The notes under the pieces were generated by a model. That model was given only the letters and a program-made list of their open reading frames with translations. It ran no database searches and was not told where the DNA came from. The position numbers and the translations under genes were made by a program. Below are positions 15,401-23,658 of a stretch of 64,000 nt of DNA, piece after piece (positions within the stretch are counted from its first letter, which is position 1; every line of letters begins with the position of its first letter). Source of the stretch: Ornithinibacillus contaminans (GTDB taxonomy: Bacteria > Bacillota > Bacilli > Bacillales > Amphibacillaceae); assembly GCF_001038425.2 (NCBI RefSeq), contig NZ_LDPV02000052.1, positions 85,723 to 149,722 on the forward strand, written 5' to 3'.

Positions 15401-17501
15401 CTTGATAACTCTGATAGGTAGCCACGCTATTATGCTTGAGAAGTCTATTTTGGATGAATTCACTCGTAATCATTATAAGTCCAATATTATTTTGTGTGTG
15501 CATAATGGAACCAGTTGTCGAAGTAAGGTAATTAATATGCTCCTGCCAGTCACATTGTTTACCATTAGTATCCGATTTTTTGATAAAGGTAAGGCTATTT
15601 TCTTCATCATAGGTTCGGTAGATGGTTCGTTTTTTCCTCGTTAGCGAATTGAACCATACGACGAATTTTAACAACAAACCCCATAGACCAGAAAAACTCA
15701 TATTATGAATCGGGCTACTAGTAAATTGATAAATCGTAATTGGCTCGTTATGATTTGCATATACGGTGGAACGAACAGCGTTTGCGTAATGAACATCACC
15801 AGAGAGGATGTAACAGAACTCGGGTTGCCATTTCAATAATTGTTGAATAAAGCGATTAAATCCTCTTCCGTTATATTTCCACGCTTCAAAATCTAGTGCA
15901 TAGCTTACTGGTAGCCCGATTGCTCGCAGTGGATAAACGAAGCGTTTTAGAAACGATTCAATAATACCAAGTCCATATAACGGGGTAGGTGAAACGACGA
16001 TTATCGGGTCTCCTTTTTTCCAATTGCTAGTTCGTAATGTCTTGTAGGCAATATTCCAGCCTCTTTTTCCAATTAGTTGAGGAGTTCTAGCTGCTTCATG
16101 AAAAATTTTGCCGATTCGTAACGGTTTTGGCTTACTATCAAATTGCCTTAAAGTCCGAATGTCGAGAAATAATGCCTTTGGTTTAGTTGGAGCAATGAAA
16201 GTCCACTTGCTATAGTTCGGTAGTTGAATAGTCCATTCATCAGGGAAGTAGGAATACTTCTTGTGATATTTAAGTTGAGCGGTGAAGGTAGTTAATTTAG
16301 TACGAAAGGCTTCTGGATCGTTTCCCCATCCTTGGAAAAGCCAATAGGCAGTTAATCCATTTGTGATGATATGCTTCCCAAGTCTTTTGTTTTGGACATT
16401 TTCAATCCATTCAGATGAGATATTCCAATCGTCGGTGATGTCATGGTCATCAAATATCATATAGGTTGGGGTATTTGCCAATACCCTTCGAATTCCAGCT
16501 AAAGTCGGAATGAAGTCTCTTAATTGTTTAAGTTGCTCCTCGTATTTCTGTTTAAGCTGCTTCAATTCTTTTTTTCGTCTTCGTTTTTTCCGTGATGGAT
16601 ACATCACATAATAGGCATCCTCTTGGACTAAGGCTTCAAAACTTGGGATCTCTAAATTTCCGTCTATTTCTTGTTGCCAAAGTGATGGCCCTAATGTCAC
16701 TAAGTACATCATGGCATATTCACTGAAACGTATTAAGTGGTTACTCGCATGGTTTGAAGTGAATTTTGCAAAGGTATTCATGACATATTGCCTGCCATTG
16801 ATTTGATCGATTCCACGTTGAAAGGGTGCTGTTTTTAGGCGAGGCTCAATGATTTGGATTCCTTGTTCATCTTCGTCAATAATAGGCTGTGCAAGCTTCC
16901 ATAGCTTGTAAAAAATGTAGTCCGCAACATCATCAGCATAAATTTGATCCCCCATAAAGAACAAGGCGTTTGGCCGTTCATTTACCAGGAAAGCGTGTTG
17001 TTCTATCCAATCATCGGCAACCGTTATGACACTTGAATCCTTTCCATGTGGCTTTTGGCAGGATCCATATAAAATGTTTGCTGGAATGCTATCTTGAATG
17101 ATGAAGGTGGGATAGGAAAGATTACCATATACAATGGAGTGAGGATTTTCTTTATCGAGTAGATTAAGGTCGCCTAAATGGAAGGTTTCATCTCTTGTCT
17201 TAAATAACAGATTGTAGCCAATCATACAATCGGTAGGAAAATTATTGCTGTAAGGTGTTATTTTAACAAGATAGATGTATAAGTTCTTGCCAGCTTGAAC
17301 CATACTCGATTCTGTAGTTGTCTCCATTGGTTCATATTCAATAGAATGCATAGATACATCTACGTTTACTTGAAAGAATTGTGCTTCCACCTGAACGTTT
17401 TCACTCGTTGTCATCCAGATATATACTTGGTTTGGTTCGACACGTCTTATAATTGGTCCCGCTAACAAAAAAGGAATGTTATCAATAGCAATCACCTCCA
17501 A
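15372..17501 (-). CDS. PhoD-like metallophosphatase family protein
   Basis: A long (up to 709 residues) protein of the PhoD-like phosphatase group. Metal-site motifs are YGSCQKP near residue 145, FFMGDQIYADD near 180, FDDHDITDDWN near 350 and LSGDVHYANA near 570. An insert of about 40 residues (RKKRRRKKELKQLKQKYEEQ, near 310) looks like a basic coiled coil. No signal peptide is seen, unlike secreted PhoD. The start is uncertain: TTG 17501 and GTG 17495 overlap the GGAGG itself, while ATT at 17486 is 8 nt after it. The family N-terminus (LLAGPIIRRVEP) must be included, so no downstream ATG will do. Substrate unknown. Confidence 0.85.
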   Translation of the reverse strand: MEVIAIDNIPFLLAGPIIRRVEPNQVYIWMTTSENVQVEAQFFQVNVDVSMHSIEYEPMETTTESSMVQAGKNLYIYLVKITPYSNNFPTDCMIGYNLLFKTRDETFHLGDLNLLDKENPHSIVYGNLSYPTFIIQDSIPANILYGSCQKPHGKDSSVITVADDWIEQHAFLVNERPNALFFMGDQIYADDVADYIFYKLWKLAQPIIDEDEQGIQIIEPRLKTAPFQRGIDQINGRQYVMNTFAKFTSNHASNHLIRFSEYAMMYLVTLGPSLWQQEIDGNLEIPSFEALVQEDAYYVMYPSRKKRRRKKELKQLKQKYEEQLKQLRDFIPTLAGIRRVLANTPTYMIFDDHDITDDWNISSEWIENVQNKRLGKHIITNGLTAYWLFQGWGNDPEAFRTKLTTFTAQLKYHKKYSYFPDEWTIQLPNYSKWTFIAPTKPKALFLDIRTLRQFDSKPKPLRIGKIFHEAARTPQLIGKRGWNIAYKTLRTSNWKKGDPIIVVSPTPLYGLGIIESFLKRFVYPLRAIGLPVSYALDFEAWKYNGRGFNRFIQQLLKWQPEFCYILSGDVHYANAVRSTVYANHNEPITIYQFTSSPIHNMSFSGLWGLLLKFVVWFNSLTRKKRTIYRTYDEENSLTFIKKSDTNGKQCDWQEHINYLTSTTGSIMHTQNNIGLIMITSEFIQNRLLKHNSVATYQSYQEKKNDSDQL

Positions 17502-17639
17502 CCTATATAAATTAGTTTATTCCTGGCACGGAGAGTTGTTTGGTTGCGAGCCTACTTATCGTACTATTTGTTAACTATTCCTTCTTATCTAGGCGGTTTT
17601 GTATATAATGAAGGGAGAATAAAATGGTGGGGTGAGGTA

Positions 17640-17910
17640 ATGACGAAGGTTTTACTTTTTGTATATCCACAATATGCAGATTTTGAAATTGCGCATATTT
17701 ACCTGTACGCCAATTACATATGATACGTTTAAGCATGTATTTGAAGGTGCAGAATATACTGGTGGTCGGGTAGAGGTTTCCGGCAACATTGTAACTGCAA
17801 AGGGAACCGCATTTCCTGAATTTACACTTGCCGTATTGGAACAATTAGGTCTGTGGAATTCACAAGAGCAGCGAGAAAACGCATATAGGTTCTGTAAGGG
17901 TGACGTATAA
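17640..17910 (+). pseudogene. DJ-1/PfpI family protein, internally deleted and frameshifted
   Basis: ATG at 17640, behind GGGTGAGG, opens a frame reading MTKVLLFVYPQYADFEIAH, a normal DJ-1/PfpI beginning, but it stops at 17723 after 27 codons. In another frame, from about 17720 to 17910, the C-terminus of the same family follows: TYDTFKHVFEGAEYTGGRV, then ITAKGT-like VTAKGTAFPEF and LAVLEQLGL. The whole central part, including the nucleophile-elbow Cys, is missing. An internal deletion of about 100 codons that also shifts the frame explains this. The remnant is non-functional as a DJ-1 protein. Confidence 0.85.
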
Positions 17911-17932
17911 ACAAGGAAATGGAGATGGGACA

Positions 17933-18445
17933 ATGGCAGTTAAAATTGTTGGTCTACCGCCAATCATTACAACAGAATCAAAAGTACTTATACTTGGATC
18001 AATGCCTAGTGTACTGTCGTTAGAGCAACAAGCCTATTACGGGAATCCTCGTAATCATTTTTGGAAAATCCTTTTCGCTTTGTTTAAGGAAGAAGTGCCC
18101 GATGATTATAACGCTAAAATTGCTTTTATAAAGGAAAAGAACATCGCATTATGGGATACAATCGGTGCTTGTTATCGGGAGGGCAGTTTGGATGCTAACA
18201 TTTATGGTGAGGAACCGAATGATATACCGAGTCTACTACGTGAATATCCCAAAATTAGATTAATCGTATGCAATGGGACAAAATCATATAACACGTTAAA
18301 GAAGTATTATAAAACAGAGGTTTTATCGACTATTACAGTCTTGAAGCTTCCTTCTACTAGCCCGATTCCGGGGCGATTTAATAAAACATTAGCTGAAAAA
18401 ATAGATGCTTGGAAAGTGATAGTTAAATATCTAGAGGAAAAATGA
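17933..18445 (+). CDS. DNA-deoxyinosine glycosylase (uracil-DNA glycosylase superfamily)
   Basis: A 170-residue base-excision repair glycosylase. Motif 1 is LGSMPSVLSLEQQAYYGNPRNHFWKIL near residues 24-50, typical of the family that removes hypoxanthine (family 6, HDG-type); motif 2 is LPSTSPIPGRFNKTLAEKIDAW near 140. The usual Asp/His of UDG family 1 are absent, as expected. It should excise deaminated adenine from DNA. ATG at 17933 is 10 nt after GGAGATGGG. It follows the DJ-1 remnant at 22 bp. Confidence 0.83.
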   Translation: MAVKIVGLPPIITTESKVLILGSMPSVLSLEQQAYYGNPRNHFWKILFALFKEEVPDDYNAKIAFIKEKNIALWDTIGACYREGSLDANIYGEEPNDIPSLLREYPKIRLIVCNGTKSYNTLKKYYKTEVLSTITVLKLPSTSPIPGRFNKTLAEKIDAWKVIVKYLEEK

Positions 18446-18502
18446 TGCAATTTTCGAAAAAGTGTTGTGCGTGGTGTATCCAATTCTGTATAATAAACTT
18501 TG

Positions 18503-18648
18503 GGAGTGTCGTCAGCCTCATACATGCAGGCGAGTCGTAAGTGTGGACTTACGACTCGGACAGTTATATAGGCTTCGGCGACTTCCTTTCTTGGTGAAAA
18601 AGGTAATTATCCTGGTTCCTAGTAAGAGACAGGGTGATTACTTTTTTT
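18503..18648 (+). ncRNA. Candidate antitoxin RNA convergent with the toxin mRNA
   Basis: A perfect TATAAT at 18490-18495 (upstream TTGTGC, 18-nt spacing) should start a plus-strand RNA near 18502. It carries an 11-bp hairpin (CGAGTCGTAAG 18531-18541 with CTTACGACTCG 18548-18558) nested between GTCG..AGCCT and AGGCT..CGAC, and would end at the shared bidirectional terminator at 18648. It therefore overlaps the 3' end of the toxin message on the opposite strand, the geometry of TxpA/RatA-type loci. No RNA evidence exists; this is inference from promoter, fold and terminator. Confidence 0.45.
18597..18648. terminator. Bidirectional terminator shared by toxin and antisense RNA
   Basis: GTAATTATCCTG (18603-18614) pairs over 12 positions with CAGGGTGATTAC (18630-18641), with G-U wobbles. 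A T-run follows on each strand. The toxin stop codon (18638-18640) lies within the stem. Confidence 0.85.
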
Positions 18649-18724
18649 CACGGGAGTTCACAACTAACAATATGAGCGTTGAGAACATTAACATTAACTC
18701 GATCGTCTTGTCAATTGGAATCAC
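18638..18724 (-). CDS. Holin-like type I toxin peptide
   Basis: A 28-codon ORF from GTG 18724 to TAA 18638, with AAGGGG 9 nt upstream. The peptide has a short polar start, the hydrophobic helix IELMLMFSTLILLVV (about residues 8-22) and a charged end NSREKK. This layout (ELMLMF.TLI..V..KK) is that of the 'putative holin-like toxin' peptides of Bacillaceae, relatives of BsrG/TxpA that act on the membrane. A TATAAT box on the minus strand lies upstream near 18820. The convergent overlapping RNA on the other strand supports a type I toxin-antitoxin locus. Residue number is too small for certainty. Confidence 0.6.
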   Translation of the reverse strand: MIPIDKTIELMLMFSTLILLVVNSREKK

Positions 18725-18884
18725 AAGCTTCAGCCCCTTTCCTGGGGATTTTTTGAAGCCGCCGTTAACTCCAATCCTGTCAGTCGATTCTAAAACCTAT
18801 ACTTCTGTCACCATGATTATACTACAAATTAGGGGGTCAAGTATCGAGATTATTGTGAAATGGTACAATATTCATAGAATTTAG

Positions 18885-19334
18885 TTTGTTGCTGCGAAAT
18901 ACCTATTCTAATGCCTAATTCAATATTCTCGTTGTAAAAGGGACTATCGAATCAGTTTATTTTTCCTCCATCTATGCCCCTGCTTAAGCGATACTTTTAT
19001 TATATTTGTTTTGAATCATTTTTATTTCTTCAATAAAAGCTTAGCATCGGTTCCAATGTATCTTTCAAATCAGGGAACTTAATTCCAGACTCCGAAAAAT
19101 CCTGAGTGGCTACCCTACAATCATAGGATGAATGTGTAAATATCAATTACTTCTACTTCTGCTCGTAACTATATTTGAAATGATCTTATATCCTGTAATA
19201 AATATCATGTTCCAGAATTGCTACGTCATAGAACCACTTTATTTCGGGAAATTAATTGAAAATGAATCCGTATGATAAAATATGAGGTATTACTTTATTA
19301 ATATGTTGATGGTGAAAAGGAAAGTAGGGGTTGG
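18885..19334. other. 450-bp AT-rich gap with a possible gene remnant
   Basis: No full gene is visible. On the minus strand between about 19138 and 19028 a 36-codon open stretch reads SGIKFPDLKDTLEPMLSFY before a stop; its codon use and composition look protein-like but it has no start or partner. It may be a decayed coding fragment. Nothing else was recognised here. Confidence 0.3.
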
Positions 19335-20414
19335 ATGTACCGTTTCTGGTTACGATTCTGTATTTTTGTCATACTATGGACTTATTTGATTTATAAATAT
19401 AGCAATAATTTAGGAATGAGTTTTTTATGCTTCGCAGCAGCAGCTAGTATCTTTTTCTTTCTATCGTTAAGGCGAGTTTCGTTGTTCTTGTATTTTGCGC
19501 TATCCGGTATGGTTTTCTTTCATGGGTTGGTTTTTGTGGGGGAGAATTTGTATTCCATTATTCTCTTACTCTATCTCACTATTATTGCTTCCTTACGATT
19601 GAATGAGGGAAAACTAAAATGGTATGCTATCATTAATTTGGCATTAACATTACTACTAGCAGTGTTACAAAACCAGGGAATAATTGATATGACTGTTCTG
19701 ATGCTGTTTTTTTACTATTTAATACTTGCTATGCATCAGTATCAAGCGGTGGTTTTTGAACAAAAAGAACTTTATGATCAGCTGCTTGGGGAATATCGGA
19801 AGTTAAAGCGAGTAAATCTTCTTGTTGAACAGGATGCTCGGGTCGAAGAACGAAATAGAATTGCACGTGACATACATGATTCCGTAGGGCACCGGTTAAC
19901 GGCGTTGATTATGAAGCTTGAAATGCTGGCGATACAAGCTAACAATGATGCATATCGTGAATTGAAAGTGATGGCAGAGGAAAGCTTAGACGAGACTAGA
20001 CAAGCAGTAAAGGCGCTACAAGCTGAAGAAACCGAAGGAATTGCAACAGTGGTTCATCTTATCCGTAAATTAGAGGCGGAAAGCCATATGGTTGTCCAAT
20101 TTACGATGAAGCAAGGGGTCCTATCTGTTCCACTTTCCAATGAGAATAGTGTCGTATTATACCGAGTCATTCAGGAAGCATTAACGAACGCTATGCGTCA
20201 TGGCCAATCGAGAGAAGTTCAGGTTGTAATTGGTAAGTCAGCGATTGGGGATGTAACGTTAGAAATAACCAATGCTATTTTTCAAGCGAAGGCGTTTGAA
20301 TTTGGATTTGGTTTAACCAATATGAAAAAAAGAGTAGAAGAAGTTGACGGCAAGTTAGAAGTTTATCAAACTGAGAACCAATTCAAGGTAACAGGAATAA
20401 TACCGGCGAGTTAG
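19335..20414 (+). CDS. lnrJ: Sensor histidine kinase, LnrJ (YfiJ)-like
   Basis: A 359-residue membrane kinase of the NarL-partner (HisKA_3) class. The N-terminal third has five to six transmembrane helices (residues 5-145) with no extracytoplasmic domain, so it probably senses within the membrane. The H-box is RNRIARDIHDSVGH near 175-190 with the phosphorylated His in RDIHD, and the HATPase_c has EALTNAMRHG near 275 and FGFGLTNMKKRV near 330. The gene order kinase, regulator, ATPase, two permeases matches B. subtilis lnrJKLMN (yfiJKLMN), which senses and resists linearmycin-type polyketides. The ligand here is inferred only. Confidence 0.75.
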   Translation: MYRFWLRFCIFVILWTYLIYKYSNNLGMSFLCFAAAASIFFFLSLRRVSLFLYFALSGMVFFHGLVFVGENLYSIILLLYLTIIASLRLNEGKLKWYAIINLALTLLLAVLQNQGIIDMTVLMLFFYYLILAMHQYQAVVFEQKELYDQLLGEYRKLKRVNLLVEQDARVEERNRIARDIHDSVGHRLTALIMKLEMLAIQANNDAYRELKVMAEESLDETRQAVKALQAEETEGIATVVHLIRKLEAESHMVVQFTMKQGVLSVPLSNENSVVLYRVIQEALTNAMRHGQSREVQVVIGKSAIGDVTLEITNAIFQAKAFEFGFGLTNMKKRVEEVDGKLEVYQTENQFKVTGIIPAS

Positions 20415-20424
20415 GGGGATGTGT

Positions 20425-21060
20425 ATGTGGCGTGTTTTGTTAGTGGAAGACCAAGCAATTGTTCGGCAAGGATTGAAAGTAATTTTAGAACAAGATAAAA
20501 ACATTACGGTAGCACATGAAGCAAACAATGGAGCTGAGGCAATCGCAGTACTGGAGAAGTATGCAATTGACTTTGTGATGATGGACGTACGAATGCCAAT
20601 CATGAATGGTCTAGAAGCAACTACAATTATCAAGAAACGATGGCCAGCGATAAAAATACTTATCCTTACCACTTTTAACGATGATGAATATGCCGTGGAA
20701 GCATTAAAACAAGGTGCTAATGGATTTTTACTTAAAACCGCGGATTCAACTAAGCTGATTGAAGCGGTATACAGCTGTATGCATGGTGGGCTAACACTCC
20801 ATGATGAAGTGGCGGCAAAAGTAATGCCTAAATTATTACAGCATACTAGTAAACCATCGGTAACAGTTGCGCTTTCCCCTCGAGAATTATTGATTACGAA
20901 ATTAGTGGGAGAAGGAAAAACCAATAAGGAAATTGCTAATCAATTATTTTTATCGGTCGGTACGGTGAAAAATCATATAACCCAAATATTACAGAAGACA
21001 GCATTACGTGATCGGACACAGCTTGCGATTTATGCGGTTAAACATGACATTACAGATTGA
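20425..21060 (+). CDS. lnrK: Response regulator, LnrK (YfiK)-like, NarL family
   Basis: A 211-residue regulator. The receiver domain (1-120) holds acidic residues VEDQ, phosphoacceptor Asp in MMDVRMP near 52, Thr in ILTTFND near 80 and Lys in FLLKTADS near 102. A LuxR/NarL-type helix-turn-helix lies at the C-terminus (LSPRELLITKLVGEGKTNKE near 148-168, then VGTVKNHITQIL). The ATG at 20425 is preferred over 20419 because AGGGGG is 6 nt away. It should activate the ABC exporter genes downstream, although a terminator separates them. Confidence 0.8.
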   Translation: MWRVLLVEDQAIVRQGLKVILEQDKNITVAHEANNGAEAIAVLEKYAIDFVMMDVRMPIMNGLEATTIIKKRWPAIKILILTTFNDDEYAVEALKQGANGFLLKTADSTKLIEAVYSCMHGGLTLHDEVAAKVMPKLLQHTSKPSVTVALSPRELLITKLVGEGKTNKEIANQLFLSVGTVKNHITQILQKTALRDRTQLAIYAVKHDITD

Positions 21061-21067
21061 AAAGGAG

Positions 21068-21092
21068 AATCTTGCTTCGGCAGGATTTTTTT
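21068..21092 (+). terminator. Terminator between the two-component system and the exporter genes
   Basis: AATCTTGC pairs with GCAGGATT around a TTCG loop, followed by seven T residues. The exporter genes therefore need their own promoter, a likely target of the regulator. Confidence 0.85.
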
Positions 21093-21148
21093 CATTGTTT
21101 AGGAAATTATAAAATTAAACACTGTGGATAACTGAAGTTATTTGAACG

Positions 21149-21341
21149 GCTACGTCCAGCTCCAGCGCCCAGGGACTATCTGACTTCCTTCACCTCCGTA
21201 CGATAAGTCAACATCGGCTCCCTGCAGTCGCCGTGTTTCCTTTATCTCCTACGGATCAGTCCAAATGTTTTCGGTGGGGCGAGTAATCGCAGTCCCAGTC
21301 CGTACGTCCCTTAGCGGGCGCTTGCGCTTTTGTTCTTAGAC
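21149..21341. repeat. Dispersed Bacillaceae intergenic repeat element
   Basis: A non-coding GC-richer block begins with the phrase GTCCAGCTCCAGCGCCC and ends with AGCGGGCGCTTGCGCTTTTG, between AT-rich flanks. Phrases such as CACCTCCGTACGATAAGTC and TATCTCCTACGGATCAG are, from memory, shared by repeat elements scattered between genes in many Bacillaceae. A short piece of a similar motif (TCTAGCTTCAGGCGCTTGC) occurs near 33016. It separates lnrK from the exporter genes. Confidence 0.6.
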
Positions 21342-21448
21342 ATCAAAAAGTGACGGAGGTCATGTAAGTATTTCTCGATTTGATGACTGTAGATAGTAGG
21401 ATATTTCGAATGATTAGCGTAAGCTTTTGTAAGAGGGAGGGATACTCG

Positions 21449-22381
21449 ATGATTGAATTAGTTAATTTAACGAAAAAGTTTAAACAAGTAGAAGCAGTGA
21501 AAAATTTAAATATGTACATTGAAAAAGGTGAAATAGTTGGATTATTAGGTCCAAATGGAGCTGGTAAGTCAACAGCGATTTCGATGCTATCTTCCTTAGT
21601 AGAACCGACAAGTGGTGATGTGCGCTTTGAAAATAAAAGTATTATTAAGAATCCTGCATCATTTCGCCGAGTTGTTGGTATGGTCCCACAAGAAATTGCG
21701 CTTTACACGGACTTAACAGCTGAGGAAAATCTGCATTTTTTTGGAAGAATTTATAATCTCCGTGGAAAAGAATTAAAGCAAAAAATGGATGAGGTACTAG
21801 AACTCATCGGACTATCCGACCGTCGCAAGGATGTGGTTAAGAAATTCTCCGGTGGTATGAAACGGAGATTAAATATTGGTGTGGCGATGCTTCATGATCC
21901 AGAAATAATCATTATGGATGAACCGACTGTCGGTATAGATCCACAGTCAAGAAACTACATCTTGGAAACAGTCAAACGACTAAATGAAGAACGACAAGTG
22001 ACGGTCCTTTATACAAGTCACTATATGGAAGAAGTGGAGTATCTTTGTGACAGAATTTATATCATGGACAAAGGAAATTTGATTGCTTCAGGTACGAAGG
22101 ATGAGATTAAACAAATCCTTTCTTCAGAGAGAACAGTCTCAATTCGGACGGAGCGCTTAAATGAGGCTTTTATTGCTGAACTGAAGGAGAATCCCTTCGT
22201 CTCACATGTAACAGTGGCGGATAAGGAAGTCATAATTATTGTGCCAAAAGAGGCGAATATGTTTGTGGAAATCACGAGAATTGCAGATATCTCCAATGTG
22301 GAATTGACCTCTGTAGATATCAAAACGCCTACCTTAGAGGATGTATTCTTACATCTAACAGGTAGAGCGTTAAGAGACTAG
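21449..22381 (+). CDS. lnrL: ABC exporter ATPase, LnrL-like
   Basis: A 310-residue ATP-binding subunit. Walker A GPNGAGKST is near residue 38, Q-loop VGMVPQE near 80, signature FSGGMKRRLN near 135, Walker B IIIMDEPTVG near 155 and switch His in YTSHYMEE near 190. A C-terminal extension of about 80 residues is typical of DrrA/CcmA-type drug exporters. Length matches LnrL (about 311). The ATG at 21449 follows GGGAGGG; the longer frame from 21380 lacks an RBS. First gene of the transporter operon. Confidence 0.85.
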   Translation: MIELVNLTKKFKQVEAVKNLNMYIEKGEIVGLLGPNGAGKSTAISMLSSLVEPTSGDVRFENKSIIKNPASFRRVVGMVPQEIALYTDLTAEENLHFFGRIYNLRGKELKQKMDEVLELIGLSDRRKDVVKKFSGGMKRRLNIGVAMLHDPEIIIMDEPTVGIDPQSRNYILETVKRLNEERQVTVLYTSHYMEEVEYLCDRIYIMDKGNLIASGTKDEIKQILSSERTVSIRTERLNEAFIAELKENPFVSHVTVADKEVIIIVPKEANMFVEITRIADISNVELTSVDIKTPTLEDVFLHLTGRALRD

Positions 22382-22392
22382 GGGGAATTCGT

Positions 22393-23658
22393 ATGCTTTG
22401 GCAAATTATAAAAAAACAAGGTTTGCTTTTCTTTAGAAATCCACAGGAACTCCTTTTACTTATCGCATTACCGATTATATTAGTAACCATTCTGGGGACA
22501 GCTTTAGGTAGCTTTATGAATAGTGAGAGTTCTCCTATCGAATTGAAGGTAGCATTTATCGAGCATGAGGATGAACAAGAGCAGCTTAATCGTTTCTTAG
22601 CTGACATGGCGGAGCAACTTCCAGCGGAGTCAGTAGCGGAAATTCAGGCGGAAGCGGAACAAATGATGCCAATAAAATTGTTGAAAGAACAGGTTTTTGG
22701 CAATGAGGAGTTAAAGAATTTTATAAAACTGCATGAGGTTGAGCCCTCAGAACGAAATGAAATTATACAGGATGATTCCTATACATCGATTATTGAAGTG
22801 CCAGCGAACTTCACGTATGCTGTCCTCAATAATATGGTGTTAGGAAATGAAGACCAGCCGGTGTTAACGATAACGCAAAATGAGGCAAGCCAGGCTGGTG
22901 CCAGTATTGTAGATAGTGTGTTAACCCAATTTCAAGAACAATTAACTTTAGGTAATTTTCTTTCCAAAAATAATATGGACGAAAGTGTTCTTAATATTGA
23001 TGAAAGCATGCTACCAGGGGAAATGACAACCATAAATGAAAAAGATCCGATAAGCGCTAAAGCGTACTATACGATTGGGATGGTTGTTATGAATGTGCTA
23101 TTTCTTGCAGGTTCCATTAGTTCCTTTGCATTTGAAGAAAAACGTATTCATGTCATCGATCGCGTGATTTTGGGAAATGTACCAAACTGGGTGTACTATA
23201 GTGGGATATTGGCGTCTGGTACAATTTTTGCATTTATTCAGTCGATAATCGTTTTTACCTTCTCTAGAATAGCATTTGGAATCAGTTGGCCAGATTTACC
23301 TGCGTTCTTAGCTGTAACTCTAGCGTTTTCGTTGGCGGTAGGAGGAATTGCGGTATTGTTATCTGCGATCAGTTATCGGATTAATAGTGAGACGGTTACC
23401 GGCTTTTTTAGTAGTATTCTAGTGACATTGTTATCGGTCTTAGGAGGTAGCTTTTTTCCAATAGGAGATTTCTCTTCTTTTATTCAAAAACTTGGAAATC
23501 TGACGCCAAACGGAGCTGGTATGTCTGCTTACCTCGCCATTTTACGAGGAGATGGCTTTGCAGAGATAGGAAATCACCTTATCTATTTGACGTCATTTGC
23601 ATTATTTACCGTAATTATTGCAGCCCTTTGTTTTCCTAAAAGGAGTGTGACGACATGA
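22393..23658 (+). CDS. lnrM: ABC exporter permease, LnrM-like
   Basis: A 421-residue ABC-2 type permease. One transmembrane helix near residues 15-40 is followed by a large extracellular domain (about 45-220, acidic and Gln/Glu rich) and then five helices (about 222-415). This is the YhgE/DrrB-like layout of LnrM. RBS AGGGGGA precedes the ATG. It sits 11 bp after the ATPase gene and overlaps the second permease by 4 bp (ATGA), so the two form a heterodimeric channel with LnrL. Confidence 0.82.
   Translation: MLWQIIKKQGLLFFRNPQELLLLIALPIILVTILGTALGSFMNSESSPIELKVAFIEHEDEQEQLNRFLADMAEQLPAESVAEIQAEAEQMMPIKLLKEQVFGNEELKNFIKLHEVEPSERNEIIQDDSYTSIIEVPANFTYAVLNNMVLGNEDQPVLTITQNEASQAGASIVDSVLTQFQEQLTLGNFLSKNNMDESVLNIDESMLPGEMTTINEKDPISAKAYYTIGMVVMNVLFLAGSISSFAFEEKRIHVIDRVILGNVPNWVYYSGILASGTIFAFIQSIIVFTFSRIAFGISWPDLPAFLAVTLAFSLAVGGIAVLLSAISYRINSETVTGFFSSILVTLLSVLGGSFFPIGDFSSFIQKLGNLTPNGAGMSAYLAILRGDGFAEIGNHLIYLTSFALFTVIIAALCFPKRSVTT

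Noticed and set aside
18462..18884. Plus-strand ORF of 140 codons
   Set aside because: It runs through two hairpins and a bidirectional terminator and lies antisense to the toxin peptide; composition is not protein-like and no RBS precedes it.
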